Source: Filimonas lacunae (lineage in GTDB: Bacteria > Bacteroidota > Bacteroidia > Chitinophagales > Chitinophagaceae). From it: 64,000 bases of DNA. Both the position numbers and the translations under genes were made by a program. This document shows positions 1 to 10,544 of this stretch, piece after piece. The stretch spans positions 7,750,406-7,814,405 of the forward strand of contig NZ_AP017422.1 of NCBI RefSeq assembly GCF_002355595.1, written 5' to 3'. The stretch's first letter is position 1, and each line of letters begins with the position of its first letter. The notes beneath the pieces were generated by a model. It was given only the letters and a program-made list of their open reading frames with translations. It had not been told where the DNA came from and did no database searches.

Positions 1-2
1 TT

Positions 3-3000
3 CAATACGATGATGATAATAGTCCTGCCATTAAAAGGGGTATGGACTATAGCCATATGGCCATAGACCAGCTTACAATAGATGCCGGCAACCTGGTGCT
101 ATCGTCTGATACTTACCAGGCTAACATACGCCAGGTATCTATGCGTGAGAAAAGTGGCTTTGTGCTGCAGCAGATGAAAGGGGAAGTGGCTTATACTGAT
201 AAGCAGGCTATGATTAAGGGGCTGTTAATGAAAACCAATGCTTCTGAAATTAACAACGACCTGCTGGTCACCTACGCTTCGGCTAAGGAATTAATGGCAC
301 ATCCTGGTGAAGCCAATATAGATCTCAACCTGGATAAAACGCATATTGCTGTTAGTGATATCATTACACTGGTACCTGCAATGGAACCACAGTTAAAAAA
401 CTACCGCAAAAATGTATTGCATGTAACAGCTATAGCCAAAGGTCCGGTAAAGAATATTGACATCAATAACTTTGAAGCCAGCGGCCTGGGCACTACTTCT
501 GTAAAGGTGGCCGGGCATATACAGGGATTACCGGAAGCGCAGAAAGCTTATTACAATATACAATTAGCACGCTTTAACACCACTGCTAAAGATATTAATG
601 GCATAGTGCCACCTAATGCCATGCCGGCCAATGTGCGCATACCCGAATCAATGGCATTGAAAGGAAGCTTTAAAGGCACCATGCAGGATTTTACCACTGC
701 CTTACAAGGTAAAACCACCCGTGGTGGTGTAAATGTAATGGCGGTGATGAAAGGCAACGGCAAGTTTTATGATGTAAAAGCTGCCCTGGATAAAGTAGAC
801 CTGGGTTATATATTAAAGCAGGAAAAAAATGTAGGAACCATTACGCTGAGTGCCAATGCCAAAGGCAGTGGCTTTGATTATAAAAAAATGGATGGCGTTG
901 CCAGCATTAAACTGGTACAGGCCGATGTAAAAGGCTATACCTATCACAACCTGCTTTTGAATGCCAAAGTACACAAAGGAGTGGTAGAAGCTACTTCTGA
1001 AATGAATGATGACAATATCCGTTTTCAATTACAGGCCACGGCAGATGTAGTGCCGCAATATCCGGCAGTGCAACTGACGCTGCAACTGGATACGCTGGAC
1101 CTCAATGCCCTGCATCTGGTAAAAGATACTTTGCAAATGCATGGTGTGGTGAAAGCCGATTTTGAAAGCACCAATCCAGATTCTTTGTTGGGCAAATTGC
1201 AGGTATATGATATAAATGTGCTGAGAAATGCACAACGTTACCAGCCAGATACTTTGAGTGTAAATGCTACACAGGAAGCTAATGCGCAAAGGCTGGAACT
1301 ACGTTCAGAAATGGCAGACGTAACTTTACAGGGGCAATATAAGTTAACCGAGATAGGCACAGCCTTACAACATACCATCAGCAGGTATTACCAGTTACCA
1401 GGTTTTAAGGATACCGCCTTTACCGCACAAAACTGGACGCTGGACATGCATCTGCGTCCTTCACCGCTGGTGTTACAATTAATGCCCAATGTTAAAGGCA
1501 CCGACTCTATAGCAGGATTGATACAATATAACAGTGCAGAAGAAAAACTGAACCTGGATGTGAATGCCCCTAAGCTGCAATATGGCAGCTGGGTGGTAAG
1601 CGGGGCTAATATCAATGCTGCTACTGATGAAAAACTCAATTACAATATCTTTGCGGTGAATGCACGCAGTGGCAGTATGCAAATTTACCAGCCTTCCGTA
1701 AAAGGATATGTAGATAGCAGCATGTTGGCCACCACCATTACCCTCAAAGATGTCAAAGGAAAAGACTATTACAAAATAGGTGCTACGGCACAACAGGTAA
1801 CGGATGGCATTAAAGCAGCTTTAATGCCCGATAGCCTGGTGTTGAATCACGATAAATGGCAGGTAGCATCCGATAATTTTATCCAGTACGATTCAACAGG
1901 GATACTCGTAAACAATTTTACTATCAGCAATAATAATCAGTCGCTTTCCATTAACAGTACCCAAAAAACAGCGAATGCACCTGTAGAGGTGAAGTTTGAA
2001 AACTTCCGCATCAAAACGCTCTCCGATTTTGTAAAAAGCGATTCGCTGGCGCTGGATGGTACTATAGAAGGTAAAGCAGTTGTTAAAGACATTACTACTA
2101 ATCCGGTATTTACTTCCGATATCACCGTTAAAAACTTTACCTACAATCAGGATACAGTAGGTAATATACTGGTGAAGGTAGATAATGAAACTGCCAACGC
2201 TTATAACGCCAATGTAAAAATAGAAGGCCATAATAACAATGTGCAGTTGCAGGGTAAATATTATACGGGTGAAAGCCGTATGGATCTGAGATTGGATATC
2301 AATAACCTGGAGCTGTCCTCTATAAAGCCATTCAGTATGGGCCAGTTACAAGATGCCAAAGGAAGCATGAAAGGCAAGGTAACTATGAGTGGTACACTGA
2401 ATAAGCCGAAAATAGCAGGAACAATCGGCTTTAGCGATGCGGTAATTACGCCTACTATTACCGGCGAACCACTGTTGTTAAAGAATGAATCTATATCTGT
2501 AAATAATGAAGGGTTGAAGTTTAACCGTTTTACATTGGTGGATAGTGCCGGTAATAAGGCGGTAGTATCAGGTGGTATTTATACTTCCGATTTAAAGAAT
2601 TTCCGTTTTGAAACCGATCTGCGCGCCCGCAATTTCAGGGTAGTGAATGCGCAACAGGCTACAGACCGTTTATTTTACGGCAAGCTGAACATAGATACCG
2701 ATATTAAATTGAGGGGCACGATGGATGCGCCATCGGTAAATGGTAGTTTGAAAGTAAACAAGGAAACGAACTTCGTATTGGTACTGCCCAGCAGCGATCC
2801 GGAGTTGGTAGACAGGCAAGGGGTTGTGCAGTTTGTAGATAAAGACCATCCTACAGATACCCTGGTTACTACTTCTGCTCTGGATTCTCTCACCAACCAA
2901 ACCCCGTTAAAGGGTATGGATGTGAACATGGATATTACCACTGACAGTACAGCTGCTTTTACTTTAATAATAGATGAAAGAAACGGCGATGCCTTAACAT

Positions 3001-4055
3001 TAAGAGGTAGGGCCGATCTGGCAGGTGGTATTGACGAAAGTGGCAAAATGAGCCTTACCGGCAGTTACGAATTAAGCCAGGGCGCTTACCAGTTATCCTT
3101 AAGCGTACTGAAAAGAAAGTTTGATATACAGAAAGGAAGCACCATTACCTGGACAGGTGATCCTACTTCGGCACAGGTAGATATTACTGCAGCTTATTCA
3201 ACCAATACACCTTCTATCGACCTGATGGCTTCGCAGGTTGCCGGTCGTTCACAAACCGAGCAAAACAGGTATAAAGAAAAGCTGCCTTTCCAGGTGTTGC
3301 TGAAAATGAAAGGGGAGTTGCTAAAGCCGGAAATTACTTTCGATATCACCCTGCCGGATGCTGAACTGGCGCAGTGGCCCGAAGTAGATACCAAACTGCA
3401 ACAAGTACGCAACGATCCTTCCGAGCTGAACAAGCAGGTATTTGCTGTGTTATTGCTCAACCGCTTTGTGCAGGAAGATCCGCTGCAAAGTGATGCAGGT
3501 GGAACTACCGCAGCTAACATAGCCAAGCAAAGTGCCAGTAAAATATTGACTGATCAACTGAACCGTCTTACCGGTAGTTTGATTAAAGGAGTTGAGCTTT
3601 CCTTTGATTTAAATACCGACCAGGACTATACCACTGGTGTAGAGCAAGACAGAACGGAGTTGAATGTAGGGGTATCTAAAAAAATATTGAACGACAGGTT
3701 GCGGGTAAACGTGGGCAGCAACTTTGAGCTGGAAGGGCCGGCCAATACCAACAGGGAAACCTCTAATATAGCCGGAGACGTTTCGGTAGATTACCAGTTA
3801 AGTAAGGATGGCAGGTATATGTTACGGGCTTACCGTAAAAATCAGTATGAAGCTGTGGTAGAAGGACAGGTAATTGAAACCGGGCTCAGCTTTATCCTTA
3901 CCTACGATTATAACCAGTTTAAAGAATTATTTACGGGGAGAAAAGAGCGCAGGCAGCGTCGTAAAACAATACGCCAGCAAAACAAGAATACAGAGCAGAC
4001 TAAAAATAATTCCACCAATGGTGCTGCTGATAGCAAACCGGAAAACAAGCAATAG
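3..4055 (+). CDS. tamB: TamB-family translocation/assembly protein, 5' partial
   Basis: The reading frame is open to the first base of the window, so the N-terminus, including its membrane anchor, lies outside; at least 1350 residues are present. The body is a long run of beta-rich AsmA/TamB-like segments. The last ~350 residues carry the conserved TamB C-terminal domain (DUF490): a DPTSAQVDITAAY stretch, the KLPFQVLLKMKGELLKPEITF region, then AVLLLNRFVQED. Members of the family span the periplasm from the inner membrane and act with an Omp85 partner in outer-membrane protein or lipid delivery. The partner tamL starts 17 bp downstream, as expected for an operon. The extreme C-terminus is a Lys/Arg/Asn-rich tail. 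Family call is secure; the cargo is unknown. Confidence 0.93.
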   Translation, partial: QYDDDNSPAIKRGMDYSHMAIDQLTIDAGNLVLSSDTYQANIRQVSMREKSGFVLQQMKGEVAYTDKQAMIKGLLMKTNASEINNDLLVTYASAKELMAHPGEANIDLNLDKTHIAVSDIITLVPAMEPQLKNYRKNVLHVTAIAKGPVKNIDINNFEASGLGTTSVKVAGHIQGLPEAQKAYYNIQLARFNTTAKDINGIVPPNAMPANVRIPESMALKGSFKGTMQDFTTALQGKTTRGGVNVMAVMKGNGKFYDVKAALDKVDLGYILKQEKNVGTITLSANAKGSGFDYKKMDGVASIKLVQADVKGYTYHNLLLNAKVHKGVVEATSEMNDDNIRFQLQATADVVPQYPAVQLTLQLDTLDLNALHLVKDTLQMHGVVKADFESTNPDSLLGKLQVYDINVLRNAQRYQPDTLSVNATQEANAQRLELRSEMADVTLQGQYKLTEIGTALQHTISRYYQLPGFKDTAFTAQNWTLDMHLRPSPLVLQLMPNVKGTDSIAGLIQYNSAEEKLNLDVNAPKLQYGSWVVSGANINAATDEKLNYNIFAVNARSGSMQIYQPSVKGYVDSSMLATTITLKDVKGKDYYKIGATAQQVTDGIKAALMPDSLVLNHDKWQVASDNFIQYDSTGILVNNFTISNNNQSLSINSTQKTANAPVEVKFENFRIKTLSDFVKSDSLALDGTIEGKAVVKDITTNPVFTSDITVKNFTYNQDTVGNILVKVDNETANAYNANVKIEGHNNNVQLQGKYYTGESRMDLRLDINNLELSSIKPFSMGQLQDAKGSMKGKVTMSGTLNKPKIAGTIGFSDAVITPTITGEPLLLKNESISVNNEGLKFNRFTLVDSAGNKAVVSGGIYTSDLKNFRFETDLRARNFRVVNAQQATDRLFYGKLNIDTDIKLRGTMDAPSVNGSLKVNKETNFVLVLPSSDPELVDRQGVVQFVDKDHPTDTLVTTSALDSLTNQTPLKGMDVNMDITTDSTAAFTLIIDERNGDALTLRGRADLAGGIDESGKMSLTGSYELSQGAYQLSLSVLKRKFDIQKGSTITWTGDPTSAQVDITAAYSTNTPSIDLMASQVAGRSQTEQNRYKEKLPFQVLLKMKGELLKPEITFDITLPDAELAQWPEVDTKLQQVRNDPSELNKQVFAVLLLNRFVQEDPLQSDAGGTTAANIAKQSASKILTDQLNRLTGSLIKGVELSFDLNTDQDYTTGVEQDRTELNVGVSKKILNDRLRVNVGSNFELEGPANTNRETSNIAGDVSVDYQLSKDGRYMLRAYRKNQYEAVVEGQVIETGLSFILTYDYNQFKELFTGRKERRQRRKTIRQQNKNTEQTKNNSTNGAADSKPENKQ

Positions 4056-4072
4056 AAAAACAACATTACAGG

Positions 4073-6364
4073 ATGAAAAGTATCGTTACCCTTTTATATG
4101 CAATAGTTATGATGGTGTTGGCCTGCGCCTGCAGCAATACCAAATACCTGAAGGGTAACCAGCAATTATATACTGGCGCCACTGTTAAAATAGAATCAAC
4201 AGGTAAGGTGCCTAACAAAAAAGAATTGAAAAATGAACTGAGCGGTTTACTAAGGCCCGAACCTAATTCCAGTTTCCTGGGCTTAAAAATAAAACTGTGG
4301 GCTTATAATATAGCTGGCAACCCCACGGGTAAAGGATTGCGTTACTGGTTAAAGTATAAGTTTGGCGAACCGCCTGTACTGGCTTCTTTATCTGCCTTTG
4401 AAAAGAACAGGGCCATATTGCAGAACCGCCTGGAAAACCGGGGTTATTTTGGAGATACGGTCACTTTTGATACTTCTGTAAAAAGCAGGAGGGCTTATGT
4501 AACCTATACTGCTGCTGTGCGCGATCAGTATCAGTTGGGAAAAGTAACTTTTAAACTGGATTCCAGCGAACTGGGTAAAGGTATTGCGCGAACAACCCGC
4601 CGTTCACGTTTACGCCCGGGCAATCCTTACGATCTGGAAACGATTAAGGAAGAGCGCACACGTATAGATAACCGGTTAAAGCAAAAAGGCTTTTATTATT
4701 TTAATGAAGACTATCTGCTGGCTAAAGCGGACTCTACGGTGGGAGATAGTAAGGTGGATATAGCTATGCAGGTAAAGCCTGAAATGCCAACCAAAGCGGG
4801 GCTGCCTTATCGCATTAACGATATATATGTATATACGGATTATGACGCAAGAGATACCGCTTTCAGGCCCAGGGGAACTACACATATAGGTGGCTACACT
4901 ATTATAGACCCGGAACATAAGTTTAAACCACAGATATTTAACCGCACACTGATATTTGATTCAGGCGATTTATATAACCGGGAAGCGCATAACCTGTCGT
5001 TAAACCGGTTAACTACCCTGGGTGTATTTAAGTATGTAAAAGCCCGTTTCCGGGAAGTGCCTAATGCTAAGCAGCCACTACTCAACGTGTATTACTACCT
5101 GACGCCTACGGAGAAAAAATCTATACGGTTTGAAGCTTCCGCATTAACCAAATCCAACAACGCCAATGGTGGTGAGGTGTCGGTAAACTGGCGTCACCGC
5201 AACCTGTTAAAAGGGGCAGAGCTGTTTGTGGTATCTACCTATGCAGGCCTGGAACAACAGCTGTCGGGGCAGGGCAATATTGCCACGCGGCGTATAGGGG
5301 CTACGGTAAGTATTTCTGTTCCACGGTTAATAACCCCGTTTGTACAGTTTAATACCAACAGTGGCTTTGTGCCTAAAACAAAGGCAGAGCTGGGCTATGA
5401 AATATATAACCGAAGCAACCAATATACACTTACTTCCTCTAAAGCTACTTTCGGTTATATCTTTAAAGAAAGCGCTCAGAAAGAGCATACGCTGAATCTT
5501 GTAAGTATTAACTACGTAAAACCAACAGATATTACCCCCGAGTTTCAGGCACAGCTGGATACCAATATCACACTGGCAAGAAGCATAGAACGGCAGTTTA
5601 TTATAGGAACGAATTATAACTTCAATCTCAACACGCAGATTAACCCCAACCGCAAGCGCAATAATTTTTACTTTAATGGCAACATTGATTTATCCGGCAA
5701 CCTGTTGGGCGCAATTACCGGTGCTAACATAGATAAAGGCAAAGAGCGGCAGATATTCAACACGCCTTTTTCGCAGTACACCAAGTTGGAAGCCGATTTC
5801 CGGCACTACCTTTCTTTTGGAAAGTTTAATCAGTTTGTGTCGCGTATTACAGCAGGGGTAGGGTTTGCCTATGGCAACAGCAGCACATTACCATTTATCA
5901 AGCAGTTTTTTGCTGGTGGTGTCAACGATATCCGGGCGTTTCGTTCCCGCTCGTTAGGACCGGGTACCTATTATGCAGGTAACCGCGCCGAAGTGGGCTT
6001 TTTACCCGATCAGCCCGGTGATGTAAAAATTGAAATGAATGCTGAATACCGCGCTAAACTGTTTTCCATAGTAAGAGGGGCTTTATTTATTGATGCGGGT
6101 AATATCTGGACGCGTCAGGCAGATACCGCCCGTAGGGGTTCGCAGTTTAGTAAAGACTTTTTAAAGGAGATGGCTGTGGGTGTTGGGGCCGGCCTGCGGT
6201 TTGATATCAGCATTTTGATTTTAAGGCTGGATCTGGCTTTTCCTATCCGCAAACCCTGGTTGCCCGAAAATGAACGCTGGGTGATTAAAAACATCGACCT
6301 GGGCAACTCAAAATGGCGTAAAGACAACCTCGTTTTCAACCTCGCTATCGGTTATCCCTTCTGA
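4073..6364 (+). CDS. tamL: TamL, lipoprotein Omp85-family outer-membrane assembly factor
   Basis: 763 residues. The N-terminus is a lipoprotein signal (hydrophobic residues 4-17, then Cys18 and Cys20), followed by POTRA-like repeats over roughly 30-340 and an Omp85 16-strand barrel ending in a terminal Phe (AIGYPF). The barrel contains the conserved lid-loop region near FAGGVNDIRAFRSRSLGPG. In Bacteroidota the TamA homologue is a lipoprotein called TamL, which fits both the lipobox and the position directly after tamB. It should sit in the outer membrane and work with TamB. The start is supported by the signal sequence. BamA is the other Omp85 possibility, but the lipobox and the tamB neighbour favour TamL. 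Confidence 0.9.
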   Translation: MKSIVTLLYAIVMMVLACACSNTKYLKGNQQLYTGATVKIESTGKVPNKKELKNELSGLLRPEPNSSFLGLKIKLWAYNIAGNPTGKGLRYWLKYKFGEPPVLASLSAFEKNRAILQNRLENRGYFGDTVTFDTSVKSRRAYVTYTAAVRDQYQLGKVTFKLDSSELGKGIARTTRRSRLRPGNPYDLETIKEERTRIDNRLKQKGFYYFNEDYLLAKADSTVGDSKVDIAMQVKPEMPTKAGLPYRINDIYVYTDYDARDTAFRPRGTTHIGGYTIIDPEHKFKPQIFNRTLIFDSGDLYNREAHNLSLNRLTTLGVFKYVKARFREVPNAKQPLLNVYYYLTPTEKKSIRFEASALTKSNNANGGEVSVNWRHRNLLKGAELFVVSTYAGLEQQLSGQGNIATRRIGATVSISVPRLITPFVQFNTNSGFVPKTKAELGYEIYNRSNQYTLTSSKATFGYIFKESAQKEHTLNLVSINYVKPTDITPEFQAQLDTNITLARSIERQFIIGTNYNFNLNTQINPNRKRNNFYFNGNIDLSGNLLGAITGANIDKGKERQIFNTPFSQYTKLEADFRHYLSFGKFNQFVSRITAGVGFAYGNSSTLPFIKQFFAGGVNDIRAFRSRSLGPGTYYAGNRAEVGFLPDQPGDVKIEMNAEYRAKLFSIVRGALFIDAGNIWTRQADTARRGSQFSKDFLKEMAVGVGAGLRFDISILILRLDLAFPIRKPWLPENERWVIKNIDLGNSKWRKDNLVFNLAIGYPF

Positions 6365-6455
6365 TTTTACGTGTGTAAAATATACATTAAGGCCTTCATT
6401 TGTAAAAAAATGGTCGAAAATGAATACCTTTTTCTCATAAAACCACCTAAAACCC

Positions 6456-6463
6456 TACCTTTG
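6456..6463 (+). promoter_or_regulatory. Bacteroidota -7 box upstream of atpD
   Basis: TACCTTTG matches the Bacteroidota -7 consensus TAnnTTTG and lies about 60 bp before the atpD start. The expected TTTG at -33 is only weakly represented by a T-rich stretch near 6428-6434. The transcript would carry an AT-rich leader of roughly 50 nt. Confidence 0.5.
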
Positions 6464-6516
6464 CCGCCAAAATCGGAAAACCGGTTTTAAGGCTATAAAA
6501 ATTATAACCTACTTAA

Positions 6517-8022
<1,506 letters not shown>

Positions 8023-8081
8023 TTTCATTAGTCGGAAATAGCCTTATTATTTGATGACTACTGACTAAATGACTATTAAAC

Positions 8082-8336
8082 ATGACATTAGAAATATTAA
8101 CACCTGAAAAAAAGCTATACAACGGAGAAGTGTACGGTGTACAGTTACCTGGTATAGAAGGTTTGTTTGAAATATTGGATAAGCACGCGCCACTGGTAAG
8201 TGCTTTAGGCAAAGGCAACCTGAAAGTGCTGAAAGACAAACAGCATACTGAAAACTACAGCATTCAGGGTGGATTTGTGGAAGTATTGAATAACAAAGCC
8301 ACCGTATTAGTAGAAGGTGCAGTAGCACTCGACTAA
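8082..8336 (+). CDS. atpC: F1 ATP synthase subunit epsilon, short form
   Basis: 84 residues, starting 59 bp after atpD. The sequence covers only the N-terminal ten-stranded beta-sandwich that binds gamma and the c-ring (MTLEILTPEKKLYNGEV, then GIEGLFEILDKHAPLVSAL and GGFVEVLNNKATVLVEGAV). The C-terminal two-helix domain, which inhibits ATP hydrolysis in E. coli-type epsilon (about 130-140 residues in total), is absent. Short epsilons are typical of Bacteroidota and Chlorobi, so this is probably not a truncation. The reading frame ends in TAA shortly before a strong terminator hairpin. Confidence 0.93.
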   Translation: MTLEILTPEKKLYNGEVYGVQLPGIEGLFEILDKHAPLVSALGKGNLKVLKDKQHTENYSIQGGFVEVLNNKATVLVEGAVALD

Positions 8337-8358
8337 TCACATCAGGATATAATTTACT

Positions 8359-8395
8359 AAACGGGGAACAGCGTAATAACTGTTCCCCGTTTTTT
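8359..8395 (+). terminator. Intrinsic terminator after atpC
   Basis: A 13-bp perfect stem (8359-8371 pairing with 8380-8392) with an 8-nt loop, followed by a T run to 8395. It closes the atpDC transcript. The A-rich left flank could also let it act on the minus strand for the gene-like remnant that ends just beyond it. Confidence 0.88.
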
Positions 8396-8585
8396 ATTTA
8401 CCGCTTAGCCAGGTATTATAAAAGCCGATCAGATTGTTTTTCCATTGTGTAAGCCGGCAATTTTCCGATACAGGTGAAACTTTAGCCGGTTTTAGCGCGT
8501 TATACAAACCTATTTTATAGTTGTTAGCTTGTTTTAGCGAGTCCGAATCTTCTTCTTCTGAACAGAAAAGCTCCCTTAGTTGCTC
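8394..8585 (-). pseudogene. Possible 3' remnant of a decayed minus-strand gene
   Basis: A minus-strand frame without a start codon is open for 63 codons and ends in TAA at 8394-8396, right beside the atpC terminator hairpin. The translation looks protein-like and polar: SEEEDSDSLKQANNYKIGL, then a Trp-containing end, QWKNNLIGFYNTWLSGK. Its upstream part (8537-8585) lies in the first unit of the 84-bp array, where in-frame stops begin. I do not recognise the family. A chance open frame of this length cannot be excluded. The reading as a truncated gene is inference. Confidence 0.3.
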
Positions 8586-9208
8586 TTACCGTTGTACTGG
8601 CGGGAAGTCAGCTGCTATCAGCGAGTTAGAATCTTGTACTGCCCCACACAAAAGCTCCCTCAGTTGCTCTTACTGTTGAACTGGCAGGTAGCTAGCTGCA
8701 ATCGGCGGGTTCGAATGCGGTGTTGCTGAACAAAAAAGCCCCCTCAGTTGCTTTCAGTGTTGTACTGGTGGGAAGTTAGCAGCTATCAGCGAGTTCGAAT
8801 CTTGTGCTGCCGCACAAAAAAGCTTTCTTAGTTTATCCCTTTGTTGCATTGGCGGGAAGTGAACTGCTTCCGGCGCATTCTAAACGTGTGCAGGTTTGTA
8901 AGAAACCTGCAACAGTAGATTGTTCTGTATAACCGGCGAGAATGCCGCCGGTATCAGGGGGTTCTCAATGGATATCGGGGGGCAATAAACTGGCAGCCAG
9001 GCATTACTTTGTGGCGGCAGGGGGAAGTGGGCTGTTACCAGAACGTTCTGGATGGACACAGGGGTGTAACAAACTTGCAGTACAGCGTTTCTCCATGGCG
9101 CCAGGATGCAATAGACTGTTAGCAGTATGGTCTGATCTTATGGCAGCGGGGGAAAAACTTACGCCGGGAAATTACGCAGTGATGGCAGAAAAACATCACT
9201 TTATTGGG
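8537..9208. repeat. Degenerate 84-bp tandem array, eight units
   Basis: Units start at 8537, 8621, 8705, 8789, 8873, 8957, 9041 and 9125, exactly 84 bp apart with no indels. Units 1-4 are clearly alike at DNA level (recurring GCGAGTTCGAATCTTG, AAAGCTCCCTCAGTTGCT and CTGGCGGGAAGT blocks). Units 5-8 are more diverged but keep the phase. 84 is a multiple of three. Read in one plus-strand frame, units 1-8 give related 28-residue peptides, interrupted by four stops (two in unit 2, one each in units 3 and 5). Units 6-8 also show a 14-residue sub-period with G-x-N-K-L-A-like and G-L-L motifs. It may be a decayed repeat-protein gene or a non-coding satellite. Confidence 0.85.
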
Positions 9209-9217
9209 TATTTGTAA
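8942..9217 (+). pseudogene. Open fragment inside the 84-bp array
   Basis: An ATG-started frame of 91 codons covers units 6-8 of the array and ends in TAA nine bases past it. The peptide is three 28-residue repeats, each made of two diverged 14-residue halves (GGNKLAARHYF, GCNKLAVQRFS, GEKLTPGNYAV). The same frame continues upstream through units 1-5 but is broken by four stops, the nearest at 8930-8932. There is no signal peptide and no family I recognise. It is better read as the least damaged part of a repeat array than as a functional gene. Confidence 0.3.
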
Positions 9218-9397
9218 TCGGAGTTTGCAAATGAAATTATCCATCAATAACGCCAAACTGCCGCTCCATGCAGTGAAATCGAAAATGCGCTAGATAAATG
9301 CCATTTTCTCACGGAAAACCAGCTTCCATTTCTAGTTATTTACCACTATTTATCGGGGAAATAGTCACATGTAAAAAATAGTCATTTCTTTTTTGAG

Positions 9398-9405
9398 TAG
9401 GTTTG
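9398..9405 (+). promoter_or_regulatory. -7 promoter box for the PorP/adhesin pair
   Basis: TAGGTTTG fits TAnnTTTG and is the same octamer found in front of the histidine kinase at 16148. No good TTTG is seen at the -33 distance. Transcription should start near 9411, which rules out the upstream TTG at 9403 as the start of the following gene. Confidence 0.5.
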
Positions 9406-9426
9406 TTAGTATACCAAACTAACAAA
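9402..9426. promoter_or_regulatory. Perfect inverted repeat over the promoter, possible operator
   Basis: TTTGTTAGT (9402-9410) and ACTAACAAA (9418-9426) are perfect 9-bp inverted arms around a 7-bp spacer. The left arm overlaps the last four bases of the TAGGTTTG box, and the repeat would cover the predicted transcription start. This is where a repressor or activator dimer would bind. As RNA it could also form a small 5' hairpin. Confidence 0.5.
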
Positions 9427-9432
9427 TGCATT

Positions 9433-10521
9433 GTGGCGGTGTTTCTGAAACTGTTATGTAATTACCTGGTAAGCCCACGACACCTGTTTTTTTCTTACAG
9501 GCATGTACTGGTGCTAATGGTATGTTTTATATACAGTGCAGCCGTACTGGCACAGGATATACACGTTTCGCAATTCACAGAAACCCCGTTATTACGCAAT
9601 CCCGCACTGGCGGGCATTTTTACCGGTGATGTAAGAGTGCAGGTATTGCACCGCAATCAATGGAGCTGGACAGGCTATCCCTTCAAAACCACCTCGTTAA
9701 GCGGGGAATACAAATTCCCGGTGGGGGCGGGAAGCAATTATATTACCGCCGGCTTTCAGGGATATTATGATATGGCAGGTAGCAGCCGGTTAAAGACTAC
9801 CCAGATAATGCCGGTATTTAATTTTCACAAATCGCTCAGTACAGAACGGAGTGAATACCTGTCAATAGGTTTTACCGCCGGGCTGATACAAAGGCAGTTT
9901 GATGCTAATAACCTCACGTTCGACTACCAGTATGTAAATGGTAACTATAATGCAGGCAACCCCAATGGCGAAAACTTTGCCGCCTATAACCGCAGCTTTG
10001 CAGATGTGGGGGTGGGCCTTAGTTATAATAATGAAATAGGAGAAAACGGCAGCTATTACCTGGGCGCTTCTCTTATGCACGTAAACAAACCCACCGAAAC
10101 CTTTCAGAAAGAAAGGATTGCACTTTCTTCTAAAATGCAGCTGAATGTAGGCTTGCACGTGCCGGTAAGTGATCAGATTACCATGCATACTGAATGCAAC
10201 TATTCGCGCCAGGGTGGTTTTAATGAGTGGATGGCAGGGGCCTTGTTTACCTACGAATTAAGCAGCAGTGAACTGTACAATAGCGATGTATACAACACTG
10301 CATCGGTGAGTGCAGGCTTGCTGGCCCGGTTAAAAGATGCAGTGGTTCCGGTAATAAAACTGCAATACCAGCAATTTGAAATAGGAGTGAGTTATGATGT
10401 CAATACCTCCTCGTTAAAAACAGCAAGTATGGGAAAAGGTGGATTTGAATTTTCCCTGAGTTATAAAGCATTTACCAGGGCGGATGCAGGCAGTGCAAAC
10501 ATTCAATGCCCGAGATTTTAA
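9433..10521 (+). CDS. PorP/SprF family type IX secretion membrane protein
   Basis: About 363 residues from GTG 9433. After a signal peptide ending in AVLAQ, the mature N-terminus DIHVSQFTETPLLRNPALAG is the hallmark of the PorP/SprF family, followed by RNQW and a beta-barrel-like body. SprF is needed in Flavobacterium to secrete the giant adhesin SprB, and the next gene here encodes a T9SS-targeted PKD adhesin, so a dedicated secretion partner is likely. The start is uncertain. TTG 9403 lies inside the promoter. The first in-frame ATG (9517) would leave a signal peptide without basic residues. GTG 9433 or 9439 fits best. The barrel should lie in the outer membrane. Confidence 0.88.
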   Translation: MAVFLKLLCNYLVSPRHLFFSYRHVLVLMVCFIYSAAVLAQDIHVSQFTETPLLRNPALAGIFTGDVRVQVLHRNQWSWTGYPFKTTSLSGEYKFPVGAGSNYITAGFQGYYDMAGSSRLKTTQIMPVFNFHKSLSTERSEYLSIGFTAGLIQRQFDANNLTFDYQYVNGNYNAGNPNGENFAAYNRSFADVGVGLSYNNEIGENGSYYLGASLMHVNKPTETFQKERIALSSKMQLNVGLHVPVSDQITMHTECNYSRQGGFNEWMAGALFTYELSSSELYNSDVYNTASVSAGLLARLKDAVVPVIKLQYQQFEIGVSYDVNTSSLKTASMGKGGFEFSLSYKAFTRADAGSANIQCPRF

Positions 10522-10544
10522 ACTAACCGGCATCAATAATATCT

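Noticed and set aside
8705..8805. GGTTCGAAT and AGTTCGAATC look like tRNA T-loops.
   Set aside because: They recur once per 84-bp unit, and no acceptor, D or anticodon stem pairs around them.
8537..9208. Tandem array considered as a CRISPR.
   Set aside because: Units are continuous 84-mers that decay along their whole length, without identical repeats, unique spacers or cas genes.
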